NCBI GenBank assembly: GCA_963727535.1
Contig: CAVSGR010000006.1
Span: forward strand, 744,001 to 808,000
Reading direction: 5' to 3'
Length of the DNA stretch: 64,000 nt
Origin: RBG-16-34-14 sp963727535
GTDB taxonomy: Bacteria > Bacteroidota > Ignavibacteria > Ignavibacteriales > Ignavibacteriaceae
Shown: positions 55,108-63,999 of the stretch, in pieces
Layout of the letters: each line of letters begins with the position of its first letter
How positions within the stretch are numbered: the stretch's first letter is position 1
Notes under the pieces: generated by a model
What the model was told of the DNA's origin: nothing
Databases searched by the model: none
The model's input: the letters and a program-made list of their open reading frames with translations, nothing else
Translations under genes and position numbers: made by a program

Positions 55108-55207
55108 AGGACACGGATTTCACGGATCAAAATGATTTTTACGGATTTAAAAACGAAATTTGTCCTATCTGTTTAATCCGTTACATCAGTGTCATCCGTG
55201 TTCTATT
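55108..55207. repeat. Dispersed repeat with ACACGGAT/ATCCGTGT ends (copy 2)
   Basis: The left end 'ggacacggatttcacggatc' and right end 'gtcatccgtgttctat' form terminal inverted repeats, with internal partial copies ('acggattt', 'aatccgt'). The right end 'tcagtgtcatccgtgttctat' matches copy 1 (32821-32902) except at one base. It fills the gap between lysA and the carboxypeptidase gene. Confidence 0.6.
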
Positions 55208-55239
55208 GTGTTTTAATAAAAGTTTATTAATAATCTCAG

Positions 55240-56283
55240 TTGATGAATAGAAAAAAATTTATTAGAAATTTATCCATTGCTTCGACATTGACTTTTCTTC
55301 CTGCAGGAAACATTTTTTCTTATACACAAGTTCAGCAGAATCAAAAAATAAAACCTAAAAGATTAAAAAAAGAAGATACAATCGCATTGGTAACACCTGG
55401 AAGTTACATTTCAGAAGAGGAGTTAAGGGATTCGGTAAAAAACCTTGAAACTCTCGGTTTCCAAGTTGTATATGATAATTCTATTTTAGACAGGAATGGT
55501 TACTTTTCATCTAAAGATGAAATCCGTGCAGAAGAATTAATGAAAATGTTTTCAAGGAAAGACGTCGATGGAATAGTGTGCGCACGCGGCGGTTATGGCT
55601 GTGCCCGAGTTCTTCCACTTCTTGATTATGATGTCATAAAAAATAATCCCAAAGTTTTAATTGGATACAGCGATGTTACTGCCTTGCTGTGTGGGATTTA
55701 TTCAAAAACAGGGTTGATTTGTTTTCACGGACCTGTAGGTATCTCAACTTTTAATGAGTTCAGTACAGATTATTTGAAAGATGTCTTAATATTTCCCCGG
55801 GATAGATTAGAACTCATTAGTGTTCCCGAGGAAGATAATAGTGAACCAGTTACAATTAGAAGTGGGAAGGCAGAAGGTGAGCTTGTCGGAGGAAATTTAT
55901 CCCTTATAGTTTCTTTGGTGGGAACTGAATATGATATTAATACTGAAAATAAAATTATCTTTTTAGAAGAGACAACGGAAGAACCATACAGAATTGACAG
56001 AATGTTGACACAATTGTTAATGGCGGGGAAATTTAACAATGTGGCTGGAATTGCTCTTGGTGTTTTTGATAACTGTGAACCTAAAAAAGAAGACCCATCT
56101 TTTGAATATTCATTTTCTCTGATGGAAGTTTTATTTGACAGGTTGTCGGGTTTAGGCATACCTGTAGTCTATGGACTTTCATTCGGGCATATAAAAAATA
56201 AATTTACATTGCCGGTTGGAATTAATGCAGAATTAAATAGTGATAATCAAACTTTAACATTGCTGGAAAACCCGGTATTATAA
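55240..56283 (+). CDS. LD-carboxypeptidase, peptidase family S66
   Basis: A 347-aa S66 serine peptidase that trims the terminal D-alanine from tetrapeptide murein stems. The N-terminus 'MNRKKFIRNLSIASTLTFLPAGNIF' is a signal peptide with the N-R-K-K-F-I-R start seen in Bacteroidota Tat-like signals, so it acts in the periplasm. The catalytic Ser is in 'VLIGYSDVTALL', the Glu in 'IIFLEETTEEPYRIDRML' and the His in 'GLSFGHIKNKFTLPVG'; 'ARGGYGCARVLPLLDY' is the conserved turn. Two Met codons open the frame; either may be used. It stops one base before the convergent channel gene. Confidence 0.9.
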   Translation: MMNRKKFIRNLSIASTLTFLPAGNIFSYTQVQQNQKIKPKRLKKEDTIALVTPGSYISEEELRDSVKNLETLGFQVVYDNSILDRNGYFSSKDEIRAEELMKMFSRKDVDGIVCARGGYGCARVLPLLDYDVIKNNPKVLIGYSDVTALLCGIYSKTGLICFHGPVGISTFNEFSTDYLKDVLIFPRDRLELISVPEEDNSEPVTIRSGKAEGELVGGNLSLIVSLVGTEYDINTENKIIFLEETTEEPYRIDRMLTQLLMAGKFNNVAGIALGVFDNCEPKKEDPSFEYSFSLMEVLFDRLSGLGIPVVYGLSFGHIKNKFTLPVGINAELNSDNQTLTLLENPVL

Positions 56284-57300
56284 TTAGAAATTCTTTAACC
56301 CCTGAAGATTTTTCTTTTCTCCGATTGCAATTAATTTATTGCCCTCATCTATTATAGCATCTCCCTGCGGATTATAAACAAAAGTTCCTTTCTCATCATT
56401 CTGGATAGAAACAATTATTGTATTAAATTCAGTTCTTATTGGTAATTCCGATAATTTTTTTTCTTTCATTTTTGATCCTTTCCTTACCACAATTTCTTCG
56501 ATCTGCAGGTCAAGATTCCTGTTGGCAGCAACGATTTCAATAAAATCGGCAACTCCTGGTCTTAAAAGTAAGGAAGCCATTCGTACGCCACCAAGTTCAT
56601 ATGGTTTTACAACACGATCAGCGCCAGCCCTTATTAATTTTGATTCTGTTTCATCTTCCACAGCCCGGGCTACTACAAATATTTTGGGGTTTAAGGATTT
56701 AGCGGTAAGTGTAGTAAAAACATTTTCTGCATCCGTTGAAAGCACAGCAACCAAACCTCTTGCTTCCTGTATTCCCGCTCTCTCAAGAGTGCTATCGTTT
56801 GAAGCATCGCCAGTGTCATACAGAAAACCAGACTCGTCGAGCTTTTCTCTATTATCAAGATTGTTTTCAATAACAACAAAAGGAACGTCAGCTTCTTTTA
56901 ATTCTTCACATATGTGTGTTCCCATTCTTCCATAACCGCAAACGATATAATGACCGGATAATTTTTCAATATTTTTTTGCATTCTTCTTCTCCTGAAAAT
57001 TTTACTTTCGATCAGAATTTGTACTCCTATTCCACCGGTGTATATCACTACTGCAAAACTGATAACTAAGAGAATCAGCGTAAAAATCCGCCCGGCGGGT
57101 GATAAAGGATGCACTTCCTCGAAACCTGTTGTTGTTATAGTAATTATAACCATATAAAGAGAATCGGATAGATTCCATCCCTCAATTACTATATAGCCGA
57201 TAGTGCCAGCGCAAATAATTATAAATAAAAGGAGTAAAGCCCGTCCTAATTGTTTTAGAGTTCTGTTGATCATGAGGTTTTCAGCAATTCTTTTAAACAA
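56284..57300 (-). CDS. Potassium channel with TrkA-N (RCK) regulatory domain
   Basis: A 338-aa two-helix K+ channel plus cytoplasmic RCK module. Helices at ~20-38 and ~72-97 flank the pore with filter 'TITTTGFEEVHPLSPAGR' (~55-71). The Rossmann domain starts 'GHYIVCGYGRMGTHICEEL' (~117-135) and binds nucleotide through 'VIENN'; a TrkA-C-like domain ('EIVVRKGSKMKEKKLSELPIRTEF') ends the protein. The filter reads TTTGFEE rather than TVGYGD, a variant seen in some bacterial K+ channels, so selectivity is inferred rather than shown. Confidence 0.88.
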   Translation of the reverse strand: MFKRIAENLMINRTLKQLGRALLLLFIIICAGTIGYIVIEGWNLSDSLYMVIITITTTGFEEVHPLSPAGRIFTLILLVISFAVVIYTGGIGVQILIESKIFRRRRMQKNIEKLSGHYIVCGYGRMGTHICEELKEADVPFVVIENNLDNREKLDESGFLYDTGDASNDSTLERAGIQEARGLVAVLSTDAENVFTTLTAKSLNPKIFVVARAVEDETESKLIRAGADRVVKPYELGGVRMASLLLRPGVADFIEIVAANRNLDLQIEEIVVRKGSKMKEKKLSELPIRTEFNTIIVSIQNDEKGTFVYNPQGDAIIDEGNKLIAIGEKKNLQGLKNF

Positions 57301-57413
57301 AGATAAATAACTTCATTGAAACAATCTCAGTTCAGTTTTATCTAACTTTGTTTTTGTACTCCTATCAATTACTTTTATATTAGTTTTTCAATTCATTATC
57401 AGGAAAACTTAAA

Positions 57414-57953
57414 ATGCTTTATAGAATATTTCTTGCAGCCTTTTTGCTTGTTTCCTTTTTATTTCAAGGCTGTCTTACTTTCCACAGGATATCTTATCAA
57501 TTGAATCTTGAAGGCGATCTTAACGGGAAAGGGGTTATTAATATTTATGATATCCGTTCCGGTGCTGAGAATGATAGTGATTTCACAGAAGATAAAAAAA
57601 CTCTCTTTGATTACATCCAGAAAAGTGACCAGTTCATAACTGATATGCAAAATGAAGGAAAAGATATTACCTTCCGTAGATTATATGTTAAAGACGGAAT
57701 TTTAAATGGTGAAGCAAAATTAAATTTTGATGATGTGAGGAAAATTGAGGGAATAGGATTCGAAGATGGTCTTTATTACCTCACAGTGCAGCCTGATGAT
57801 AGTATTTTTTCGACAAACGGAAAGGTTATCAGTTCGTCCGGTTACAAAAGAATAATTTGGGATAAAAATGTAAAGACACTTATGTTTGAAATGATGGCAT
57901 CCGATTATAGTGATGGCACTTTTAAGGAGCTTGCACCTTTTTACAAAGAATAA
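57414..57953 (+). CDS. Putative lipoprotein of unknown function
   Basis: A 179-aa protein with a lipoprotein signal: 'LLVSFLFQGC' places the lipidated Cys at residue 20. The mature part is mostly beta with no motif I recognise ('YQLNLEGDLNGKGVINIYDIRSGAEND', 'FRRLYVKDGILNGEAKLNFDDVRKIEGIGFEDGLYYLTV'). It likely sits on the periplasmic face of a membrane. It ends 3 bp before priA, so the two are probably co-transcribed, but a functional link to replication restart is not obvious. Confidence 0.7.
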   Translation: MLYRIFLAAFLLVSFLFQGCLTFHRISYQLNLEGDLNGKGVINIYDIRSGAENDSDFTEDKKTLFDYIQKSDQFITDMQNEGKDITFRRLYVKDGILNGEAKLNFDDVRKIEGIGFEDGLYYLTVQPDDSIFSTNGKVISSSGYKRIIWDKNVKTLMFEMMASDYSDGTFKELAPFYKE

Positions 57954-57956
57954 TTA

Positions 57957-60443
57957 ATGTACGCTGAATTAGTTTTTCCTTTACCTTTCAGGAATACTTT
58001 TACTTACTCAATCCCTGAATCGTTAGAATCTATTGCTAAGCCCGGTGTCCGTGCTGTTGCCCCGTTTGGTAAAAGGACACTAACAGGTTTTATCGTTGCG
58101 ACTTCTTCAACAACAAATGTTAAAGAAACTATAAAATCTGTTGATGATATTCTCGATTCAAAACCTATCTTTAATCAAAAATCTCTTGAGTTTTATAAAT
58201 GGCTGGCAGATTATTATCTTTCTTCACTTGGAGAAGCATTAAAGCTTGCCGTTCCTTATGGGCTGGAAGTTGAATCTAAAAGAAAAATTATAAGTGATAC
58301 AAACTTCTCATTAAGTCTTTTAGAGAAAGAAAAAGATAAGAAATCTTTAAGATCGAAAATCTTGAAAGTTCTTTCTGAAAGAGAAGAAATCAATTTTCCC
58401 CATCTTCAGAGATTAGTAAAGCGGAAAAATATATACTCTATTTTGAGTAATCTTGAGAAACAAGGTGCTGTTACAATTCTGAATGAGCTTGCCGGCGCTA
58501 AAGTAAAAATTAAAAAAGCTAAGTTTGTTAAACTGGCAAAACCAATTGGGGAGATTTATTCTCATTTCCCTGAAATAGAAAGCAGATCTCCCAAGCAAAT
58601 ATCAATTCTTCTTTTCCTTTCTAAGCACAAAGCTGAAGCTGTTCCGCTTGGTTTTTTATTAGATAAAACAGAATCGAGTAAATCTTCTGTTGACGGGCTT
58701 GTTAAAAGGGAATTGATAAAAGTTTTTGAGAAGGAAGTTACGAGAGATTACATCGAAGTATACACAGAAAAGAAGTCTGAATTTCAATTAACTGAAAGAC
58801 AACGAGAAATTATCGATGAAGTTGCTGTTTCAATTAAGGAAGAAAAGTTTAAGACGTTTCTTTTGCATGGTGTTACCGGAAGCGGTAAAACCCAGGTTTA
58901 TATTGAGCTGACAAAAAACGTTCTTGAGCAAAAGAAATCAGCATTAATACTTGTTCCTGAGATTTCACTGACTCCGCAGATAACCTCACGTTTTTTTAAT
59001 CACTTTGGAAATGAAGTATCTGTTCTTCACAGCCGAATGTCTCTTGGTGAAAGATATGATTCGTGGAGGAAGATTCTTAATGGAAAATCTAAAGTTGTTA
59101 TTGGTGCACGTTCTGCTCTTTTTGCTCCTTTAAATAATATCGGACTTATTGTTGTTGATGAAGAACACGACGCAAGCTATAAGCAGTTCGATTCTGTTCC
59201 GAAATATAATGCGAGAGATTCTGCTGTTATACTTGCTCAGCATTTTAAATGTCCTGTATTACTCGGTTCAGCAACTCCATCTGTTGAAAGTATGTATAAT
59301 GCTAAAACAGAAAAGTATAAGTTGTTAGAGCTTCCCGAAAGAATCGATAACGCAAAACTTCCAAAGATTGATCTTATCAATATTTCTAATTCTTTAGCGG
59401 GACAAACCGGTGATAAAAAGAAAAAGAAAATTGAACTTGTCTTTTCAAAATTTTTACTAGACAAGATTGAAGATAGACTAAGGAAGAAAGAAGGAATAAT
59501 TATTCTACAGAACAGGAGGGGATTTTCAACGCAGATTTATTGTGAAGATTGCGGTGAACTAGAGATTTGCGACAACTGTTCAGTTCCGCTTGTTTATCAT
59601 ATAAATCAAAATATTATTAAATGCCATTACTGCGGATTTACAAAAGAAGTACCTAAAGCCTGTCATAATTGTGGTTCTTATTCACTTAAATATTTTGGAA
59701 CAGGAACAGAAAGAGTCGAAGATGAAATTGAATATTATTTTCCAAAAGCAAAAATAAAAAGAGTCGATTCCGACTCGGTCTCAAAGAAAAATTCGTTAAG
59801 CAGAATATTGATGGAATTTGGCAAAGGAGAAATTGATATTCTTGTTGGGACCCAAATGGTTTCAAAGGGATTGGATTTTCCCCGGCTTACTTTAGTTGGA
59901 GTTATATCTGCAGAAACAACTTTATGGCTTCCTGATTTCCGTGCAGACGAAAGAACATTTCAGCTTTTAACACAAGTTTCCGGAAGAGCAGGCAGAAGTA
60001 AAGTTGAAGGGGAAGTAGTTATCCAAACATTTAATGAAAAAAGTTTTACTCTGCAAAAAGTTTTACAGAACGATTATTCTGGCTTTTATGAAAGAGAAGT
60101 GATGAACCGGGAAAGAATGGTTTATCCTCCTTTTACAAGAATCTGTTTGATTGAAACTAAAGATATGGATGATGCAAAAGCGAAAGGAGCATCGGTAGAA
60201 TTTTATAAAGAGCTTAGTGCTTATAAAAAATATTTGGAGATAACCCCACCATCTCACGCACTTATTGCAAGATTAAAAGGACAATACAGGTATCACATTT
60301 TAATAAAGAGCAGTAAAGAGAAAGATCCGGGAGGAGGAATTTTAAGAAAAGCAGTACTCGATTCTTTTGTAGAGTTTAACCGCAAATCACGATTCAGAGA
60401 TGTAAAAATTATTTTTGATGTTGATCCACAAAGTGTGATGTAG
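57957..60443 (+). CDS. priA: Primosomal protein N', replication restart helicase PriA
   Basis: An 828-aa superfamily 2 helicase that reloads the replisome at stalled forks. The N-terminal 3'-DNA-binding domain starts 'YAELVFPLPFRNTFTYSIPE'; the helicase has Walker A 'LLHGVTGSGKTQVYIEL', DEAH-type 'VVDEEHDASYKQFD', 'LGSATPSVESMYNA', and 'LVGTQMVSKGLDFPRLTLVGV...QVSGRAGRS'. Between them eight Cys bind two zincs ('CEDCGELEICDNCSVPL', 'CHYCGFTKEVPKACHNCGS'). The length is at the upper end of the usual 730-830. Confidence 0.96.
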   Translation: MYAELVFPLPFRNTFTYSIPESLESIAKPGVRAVAPFGKRTLTGFIVATSSTTNVKETIKSVDDILDSKPIFNQKSLEFYKWLADYYLSSLGEALKLAVPYGLEVESKRKIISDTNFSLSLLEKEKDKKSLRSKILKVLSEREEINFPHLQRLVKRKNIYSILSNLEKQGAVTILNELAGAKVKIKKAKFVKLAKPIGEIYSHFPEIESRSPKQISILLFLSKHKAEAVPLGFLLDKTESSKSSVDGLVKRELIKVFEKEVTRDYIEVYTEKKSEFQLTERQREIIDEVAVSIKEEKFKTFLLHGVTGSGKTQVYIELTKNVLEQKKSALILVPEISLTPQITSRFFNHFGNEVSVLHSRMSLGERYDSWRKILNGKSKVVIGARSALFAPLNNIGLIVVDEEHDASYKQFDSVPKYNARDSAVILAQHFKCPVLLGSATPSVESMYNAKTEKYKLLELPERIDNAKLPKIDLINISNSLAGQTGDKKKKKIELVFSKFLLDKIEDRLRKKEGIIILQNRRGFSTQIYCEDCGELEICDNCSVPLVYHINQNIIKCHYCGFTKEVPKACHNCGSYSLKYFGTGTERVEDEIEYYFPKAKIKRVDSDSVSKKNSLSRILMEFGKGEIDILVGTQMVSKGLDFPRLTLVGVISAETTLWLPDFRADERTFQLLTQVSGRAGRSKVEGEVVIQTFNEKSFTLQKVLQNDYSGFYEREVMNRERMVYPPFTRICLIETKDMDDAKAKGASVEFYKELSAYKKYLEITPPSHALIARLKGQYRYHILIKSSKEKDPGGGILRKAVLDSFVEFNRKSRFRDVKIIFDVDPQSVM

Positions 60444-60476
60444 ATAAGAAACGAATAGGAAAGAAAAACATTATTG

Positions 60477-60545
60477 TCACACTGAGCTAGTCGAAGTGTG
60501 AATTAAAAATTGGAATGTCAGCCTTCGACTTAGCTCGGGCTGACA
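60477..60545. repeat. Twin-hairpin dispersed repeat between priA and the TolC-like gene
   Basis: Two inverted repeats lie side by side: 60477-60501 (tcacact...agtgtga) and 60516-60545 (tgtcagcc...ggctgaca), with loops carrying 'gagctagtcgaa' and 'ttcgacttagctc'. This is the same design as 20581-20647. It sits between convergent genes and may stop transcription from both sides. Confidence 0.65.
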
Positions 60546-60555
60546 AAAAAATATT

Positions 60556-61881
60556 TTATTTCGAGTTTAATTTTCCAATCGCATTTAACAAGGAATATTG
60601 TTTTGTGTAGTAATTATATTGTGCCTGAATATTATTGTATAACGATTGCAAATAATTATTATAAGTTTGCTGTAGGTCAATATATGTTGCTGAACCAACT
60701 TCATAACTTTCTTTTTTAATTTTCCAGCTTTCTGTGGCAGATTGTAAAGCTTTCTGAGAAGCTTCAAGCTGAAGCTTTGAAGTTTGAAGATCTAATTGAG
60801 CGTTTTTTACATCAGTTGCAATTTGTCTTTCGAGTGCCAGTAAATCTTCATTAGTGTTTTTCAAAGAAACATTTGCAGATTCAACCGAATACTCAGTATT
60901 CCAGTTTGAAAAAATAGGAATATTCAAAGATAGACCAACGCTATAATTTTTCCTAGAGAAAAGATTATCGGGACTCGTTGCACTTGTTGAAAATCTATAG
61001 TTGCCACTTAATGTTGGAAAGAAACCTGACCGCGCAATTGTTAATTGATTCCCGGAACTTTCAACTTTTAATTTCTGGCTTTGATAATCGTTCCTGTTTT
61101 CTAAAGCGGCTTGATATAATTGATCAAAGTTCTGACCGGTTAAAAGTTTATCTTCACTTTCTTCGGGAAGCGTATAAGTGTAATCGGAATTTATATCGAG
61201 CGCGAGATAATTCAACAAGGAAACTTTCGCTTTTTCATAATTGTTCTTTGCTTGCAGGTATGCTACTTCTGAGTTTGCAGTCGAAGCTTCTTGGGAATAA
61301 ACATCTGCTTTAGTAACCATTTTTAATTGCTGCATTTCATTAATCTTTTTTAGCAATTCCTGGTTGTATTTTAGATCTTCATCCTGGTACTTTAACAATG
61401 AATCGTCGCTGACAATTGCAAAGTAAAGATTTGTTGTTTGGAGGATTATATCCTGCTTTAATTTTTCCAGATCAAATTTTGCAGCATCATAATTATTGTT
61501 TGCCTGGTTAATATTAGCAATGTTCGAAAGACCATCAAACAAAGTTACATTTCCTCCCGCAGATAAAGAATAATTTCTGGTATCAAGTTGCGAAGAAGGC
61601 AAAACGGTTTCATTTCCAAAATAATCAACCTGTGTTCCGCCGCCTTTATCGTTAACCCTGGACCAACTCCAGGAACCGCTGGCACTTAAGCTTGGAAGAA
61701 GATTTCCATATGCACTTTTTATGGCGGCAGATTCTGTTGCCAGACTATTTTGTTGTTTTACCAAAGAAGTATTTTTATTTAATGCTGCAGTTATTGCATC
61801 CTGCAAAGTAAAAGTTTGCTGCGCAAAAATGCTTGAGCATAATGTTATGACTATAAAAGATGATATTAAATATTTTTTCAT
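60556..61881 (-). CDS. TolC-family outer-membrane efflux protein
   Basis: A 441-aa outer-membrane channel subunit. Signal peptide ~1-20 (to 'SSIFAQ'). Two repeats of the OEP domain: long coiled-coil helices such as 'AAKFDLEKLKQDIILQTTNLYFAIVSDDSLLKYQDEDLKYNQELLKKI' and the C-terminal 'LALERQIATDVKNAQLDLQTSKLQLEASQKAL', with beta segments 'LLPSLSASGSWSWS' and 'FFPTLSGNYRFSTS'. It forms the trimeric exit duct for the ABC pump encoded just upstream (42 bp), completing a MacAB-TolC-like efflux complex. Confidence 0.9.
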   Translation of the reverse strand: MKKYLISSFIVITLCSSIFAQQTFTLQDAITAALNKNTSLVKQQNSLATESAAIKSAYGNLLPSLSASGSWSWSRVNDKGGGTQVDYFGNETVLPSSQLDTRNYSLSAGGNVTLFDGLSNIANINQANNNYDAAKFDLEKLKQDIILQTTNLYFAIVSDDSLLKYQDEDLKYNQELLKKINEMQQLKMVTKADVYSQEASTANSEVAYLQAKNNYEKAKVSLLNYLALDINSDYTYTLPEESEDKLLTGQNFDQLYQAALENRNDYQSQKLKVESSGNQLTIARSGFFPTLSGNYRFSTSATSPDNLFSRKNYSVGLSLNIPIFSNWNTEYSVESANVSLKNTNEDLLALERQIATDVKNAQLDLQTSKLQLEASQKALQSATESWKIKKESYEVGSATYIDLQQTYNNYLQSLYNNIQAQYNYYTKQYSLLNAIGKLNSK

Positions 61882-61923
61882 TGTTTATTCTCTTTTCAGA
61901 ATTAAAGGTTACCCAAAATAGTT

Positions 61924-63141
61924 TTATTCATATCTTAGTGCATCTATCGGGTTTAGGTTTGCGGCTTTCCTCGAAGGATAGAATCCAAAGAATATTCCTA
62001 TTATTCCCGCGAACCCGAAAGCAAGCATAATAATTTCAGGTCTTATCAATGCTGCCTGACTTGTGTAGTTATTTAAAATATAAGCTACACCAAATGATAA
62101 AAGCACACCGAGCAATCCGCCAGCTAAACTGAGAACTACGGCCTCAGTTAAAAATTGAATTAAAATATCTGAAGTTCTTGCACCAACAGATAATCTTATT
62201 CCGATTTCACGCGTTCTTTCCGTTACAGATACAAGCATAATATTCATTATACCGATTCCGCCTACGATTAAAGACACGCCAGCAACAGAAGCAAGAAGTA
62301 TTGTTAATACTTTTGAGGTTTGAGTTGCAGCTTCTGTAATATCAGCTTGGTTTCTTATTGTGAAGTCATCATCTTCTCCGGGATTAATATGATGAGCTTT
62401 CCGCATAATTGTTTTTAATTCTTCCTGTGCCTGGTTAATTTGAGAAAGTGAAGTAGCACTCGCCTGTATAAAAGAAATATATCTTCCACCGCTTAGCCTG
62501 TCCAGAACGGTAGTAGATGGTGCCAGAATTACGTCATCATTATCGCTGCCAAATGCGCTTTGACCTTTTGAGGATAATACGCCTATAATCCTAAAGGGAA
62601 CATTGCGAACTCTTATTTGTTGCCCAATAGGATCATCGTTTGGAAATAATTGTTTCGCAATTGTTTGCCCAATAACTGCAACTTTAGCTCTCGAAACAAC
62701 ATCTCTTTCTGTAAAGAATTCTCCTGAAGCTAAAGGCCAGTCACGTATTTCAAGATAAGTTGGCGAAACACCTTGTATAGAGGTACTCCAGTTTCCGGTT
62801 CCGCCAATAACTTGTCCGCCACTTCTTACTATAGGAGTAACTGCTTTAATAAAAGTAGCTTCATCACGGATTTTGTTTACATCTTCCATAGTAAACCTGT
62901 TAAAGCTGCCCGCACCTCCTCTTACCCCTCCTGAAGAGCTGGAACCGGGAAAAATCACAATTAGGTTAGAACCTAGAGAAGCTATTTGCTGCTCGACCTG
63001 CATTTGTGCACCGTCTCCGATTGCGACCATCACAACTACAGCCGCAACACCTATTATTATTCCGAGAGCGGTTAACAGGCTTCTCATTCTCGATTTTAAA
63101 ATACTTTTCCCTGCAACTTTTAAAATATTTTTTACTTGCAT
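61924..63141 (-). CDS. MacB-like ABC transporter permease (FtsX family)
   Basis: A 405-aa permease with one N-terminal helix ('SRMRSLLTALGIIIGVAAVVVMVAIGDGA'), a periplasmic MacB_PCD domain (~45-260, 'GVSPTYLEIRDWPLASGEFFTERDV', 'VIGQTIAKQLFPNDDPIGQQIRV') and three C-terminal helices of the FtsX type ('GGIGIMNIMLVSVTERTREIGIRLSVGA'). In E. coli MacB the ATPase is fused to it; here it is a separate upstream gene, ending 1 bp before this start. It drives export of peptides, macrolides or lipoprotein-like substrates by a mechanotransmission mechanism. Confidence 0.92.
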   Translation of the reverse strand: MQVKNILKVAGKSILKSRMRSLLTALGIIIGVAAVVVMVAIGDGAQMQVEQQIASLGSNLIVIFPGSSSSGGVRGGAGSFNRFTMEDVNKIRDEATFIKAVTPIVRSGGQVIGGTGNWSTSIQGVSPTYLEIRDWPLASGEFFTERDVVSRAKVAVIGQTIAKQLFPNDDPIGQQIRVRNVPFRIIGVLSSKGQSAFGSDNDDVILAPSTTVLDRLSGGRYISFIQASATSLSQINQAQEELKTIMRKAHHINPGEDDDFTIRNQADITEAATQTSKVLTILLASVAGVSLIVGGIGIMNIMLVSVTERTREIGIRLSVGARTSDILIQFLTEAVVLSLAGGLLGVLLSFGVAYILNNYTSQAALIRPEIIMLAFGFAGIIGIFFGFYPSRKAANLNPIDALRYE

Positions 63142-63142
63142 T

Positions 63143-63889
63143 TTATACCTCTGCTACTTCTTCATTTAATTTATTCATTTCTTCATCGGCGTCTAATCTG
63201 TCTTTGATACTAATGTCTTTTATTATTTTTCCATCTTTAAGCTCTACAATTCTCTTGGCAAATTTTGCAAAGTCTCTTTCGTGAGTAACGAGTACAACAG
63301 TTATTCCTTCATCATTTAATTTTTGAAATAGTCCCAGTACTTCAACAGACATTTTGCTGTCAAGATTTCCGGTTGGTTCGTCAGCCAGAATTAAGGAAGG
63401 TTCATTGACGAGCGCCCGCGCAATTGCAACTCTTTGCTGTTGTCCCCCGGATAATTGATTAGGCTGATGATCCATTCTATCTGCTAAACCTACTCTATTT
63501 AAAACTTCTTCTGCTTTTGCCCTAGGATTTACAATTCTCAGGTTCCTATCATACATTAAGGGAAGTTCCACGTTTTCCAAAGCAGAAGTTCTCGATAAAA
63601 GATTAAATCCCTGAAAGACAAATCCTATCTTTTGATTTCTTATCGTTGCATATTCGTTTTTTGAAAGCTTGCTTGTATTTATTTCATCAAGGAAATAATC
63701 TCCGGAAGTAGGCTGGTCAAGACAGCCAAGCAGGTTCATTAAAGTCGATTTGCCGGAACCAGAGGCTCCCATTATCGCAACAAATTCTCCTGCATCTATC
63801 TGAAGATCTACTGAATTAAGTGCGTGAACTTCGACTTCGCCGATTTTATACGTTTTTGTTAATCCTATTGTTTTAATAATTGTTTTCAA
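63143..63889 (-). CDS. ABC transporter ATP-binding protein (MacB/LolD type)
   Basis: A 248-aa ATPase. Walker A is 'GASGSGKSTLMNLLGCLD', the Q-loop 'GFVFQGFNLL', the signature 'LSGGQQQRVAIARAL', Walker B 'LILADEPTGNLD' and the switch His is in 'VLVTHERDFAKFA'. The pattern 'LGCLDQPTSGDYFLD' and 'NLLSRTSALENVELPL' is that of the MacB/LolD/FtsE group. The acidic C-terminal tail ('RLDADEEMNKLNEEVAEV') is an extension. It pairs with the permease gene directly downstream and the adaptor gene directly upstream. Confidence 0.94.
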   Translation of the reverse strand: MKTIIKTIGLTKTYKIGEVEVHALNSVDLQIDAGEFVAIMGASGSGKSTLMNLLGCLDQPTSGDYFLDEINTSKLSKNEYATIRNQKIGFVFQGFNLLSRTSALENVELPLMYDRNLRIVNPRAKAEEVLNRVGLADRMDHQPNQLSGGQQQRVAIARALVNEPSLILADEPTGNLDSKMSVEVLGLFQKLNDEGITVVLVTHERDFAKFAKRIVELKDGKIIKDISIKDRLDADEEMNKLNEEVAEV

Positions 63890-63930
63890 AATTTTTTGTC
63901 CTTCATATAGTTAGCATATTATTTTACTTC

Positions 63931-63999
63931 CTAACGTCGGGGAGGACCAAATCCTCTACCGTTAAGTATGTTCCTGGATGTGCTTGTAGCATTTTCTGT
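63931..63999 (-). CDS. C-terminal end of a probable efflux adaptor (MacA-like), start outside window
   Basis: A reading frame enters from the right edge on the minus strand and stops at the TAG at 63931-63933. The visible 22 residues are 'TENATSTSRNILNGRGFGPP' followed by RR. The Gly/Pro/Arg-rich tail is common at the end of periplasmic adaptor proteins. The order adaptor-ATPase-permease-TolC is that of MacA-MacB-TolC operons. The call rests on position more than on sequence. Confidence 0.45.
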   Translation of the reverse strand, partial: TENATSTSRNILNGRGFGPPRR

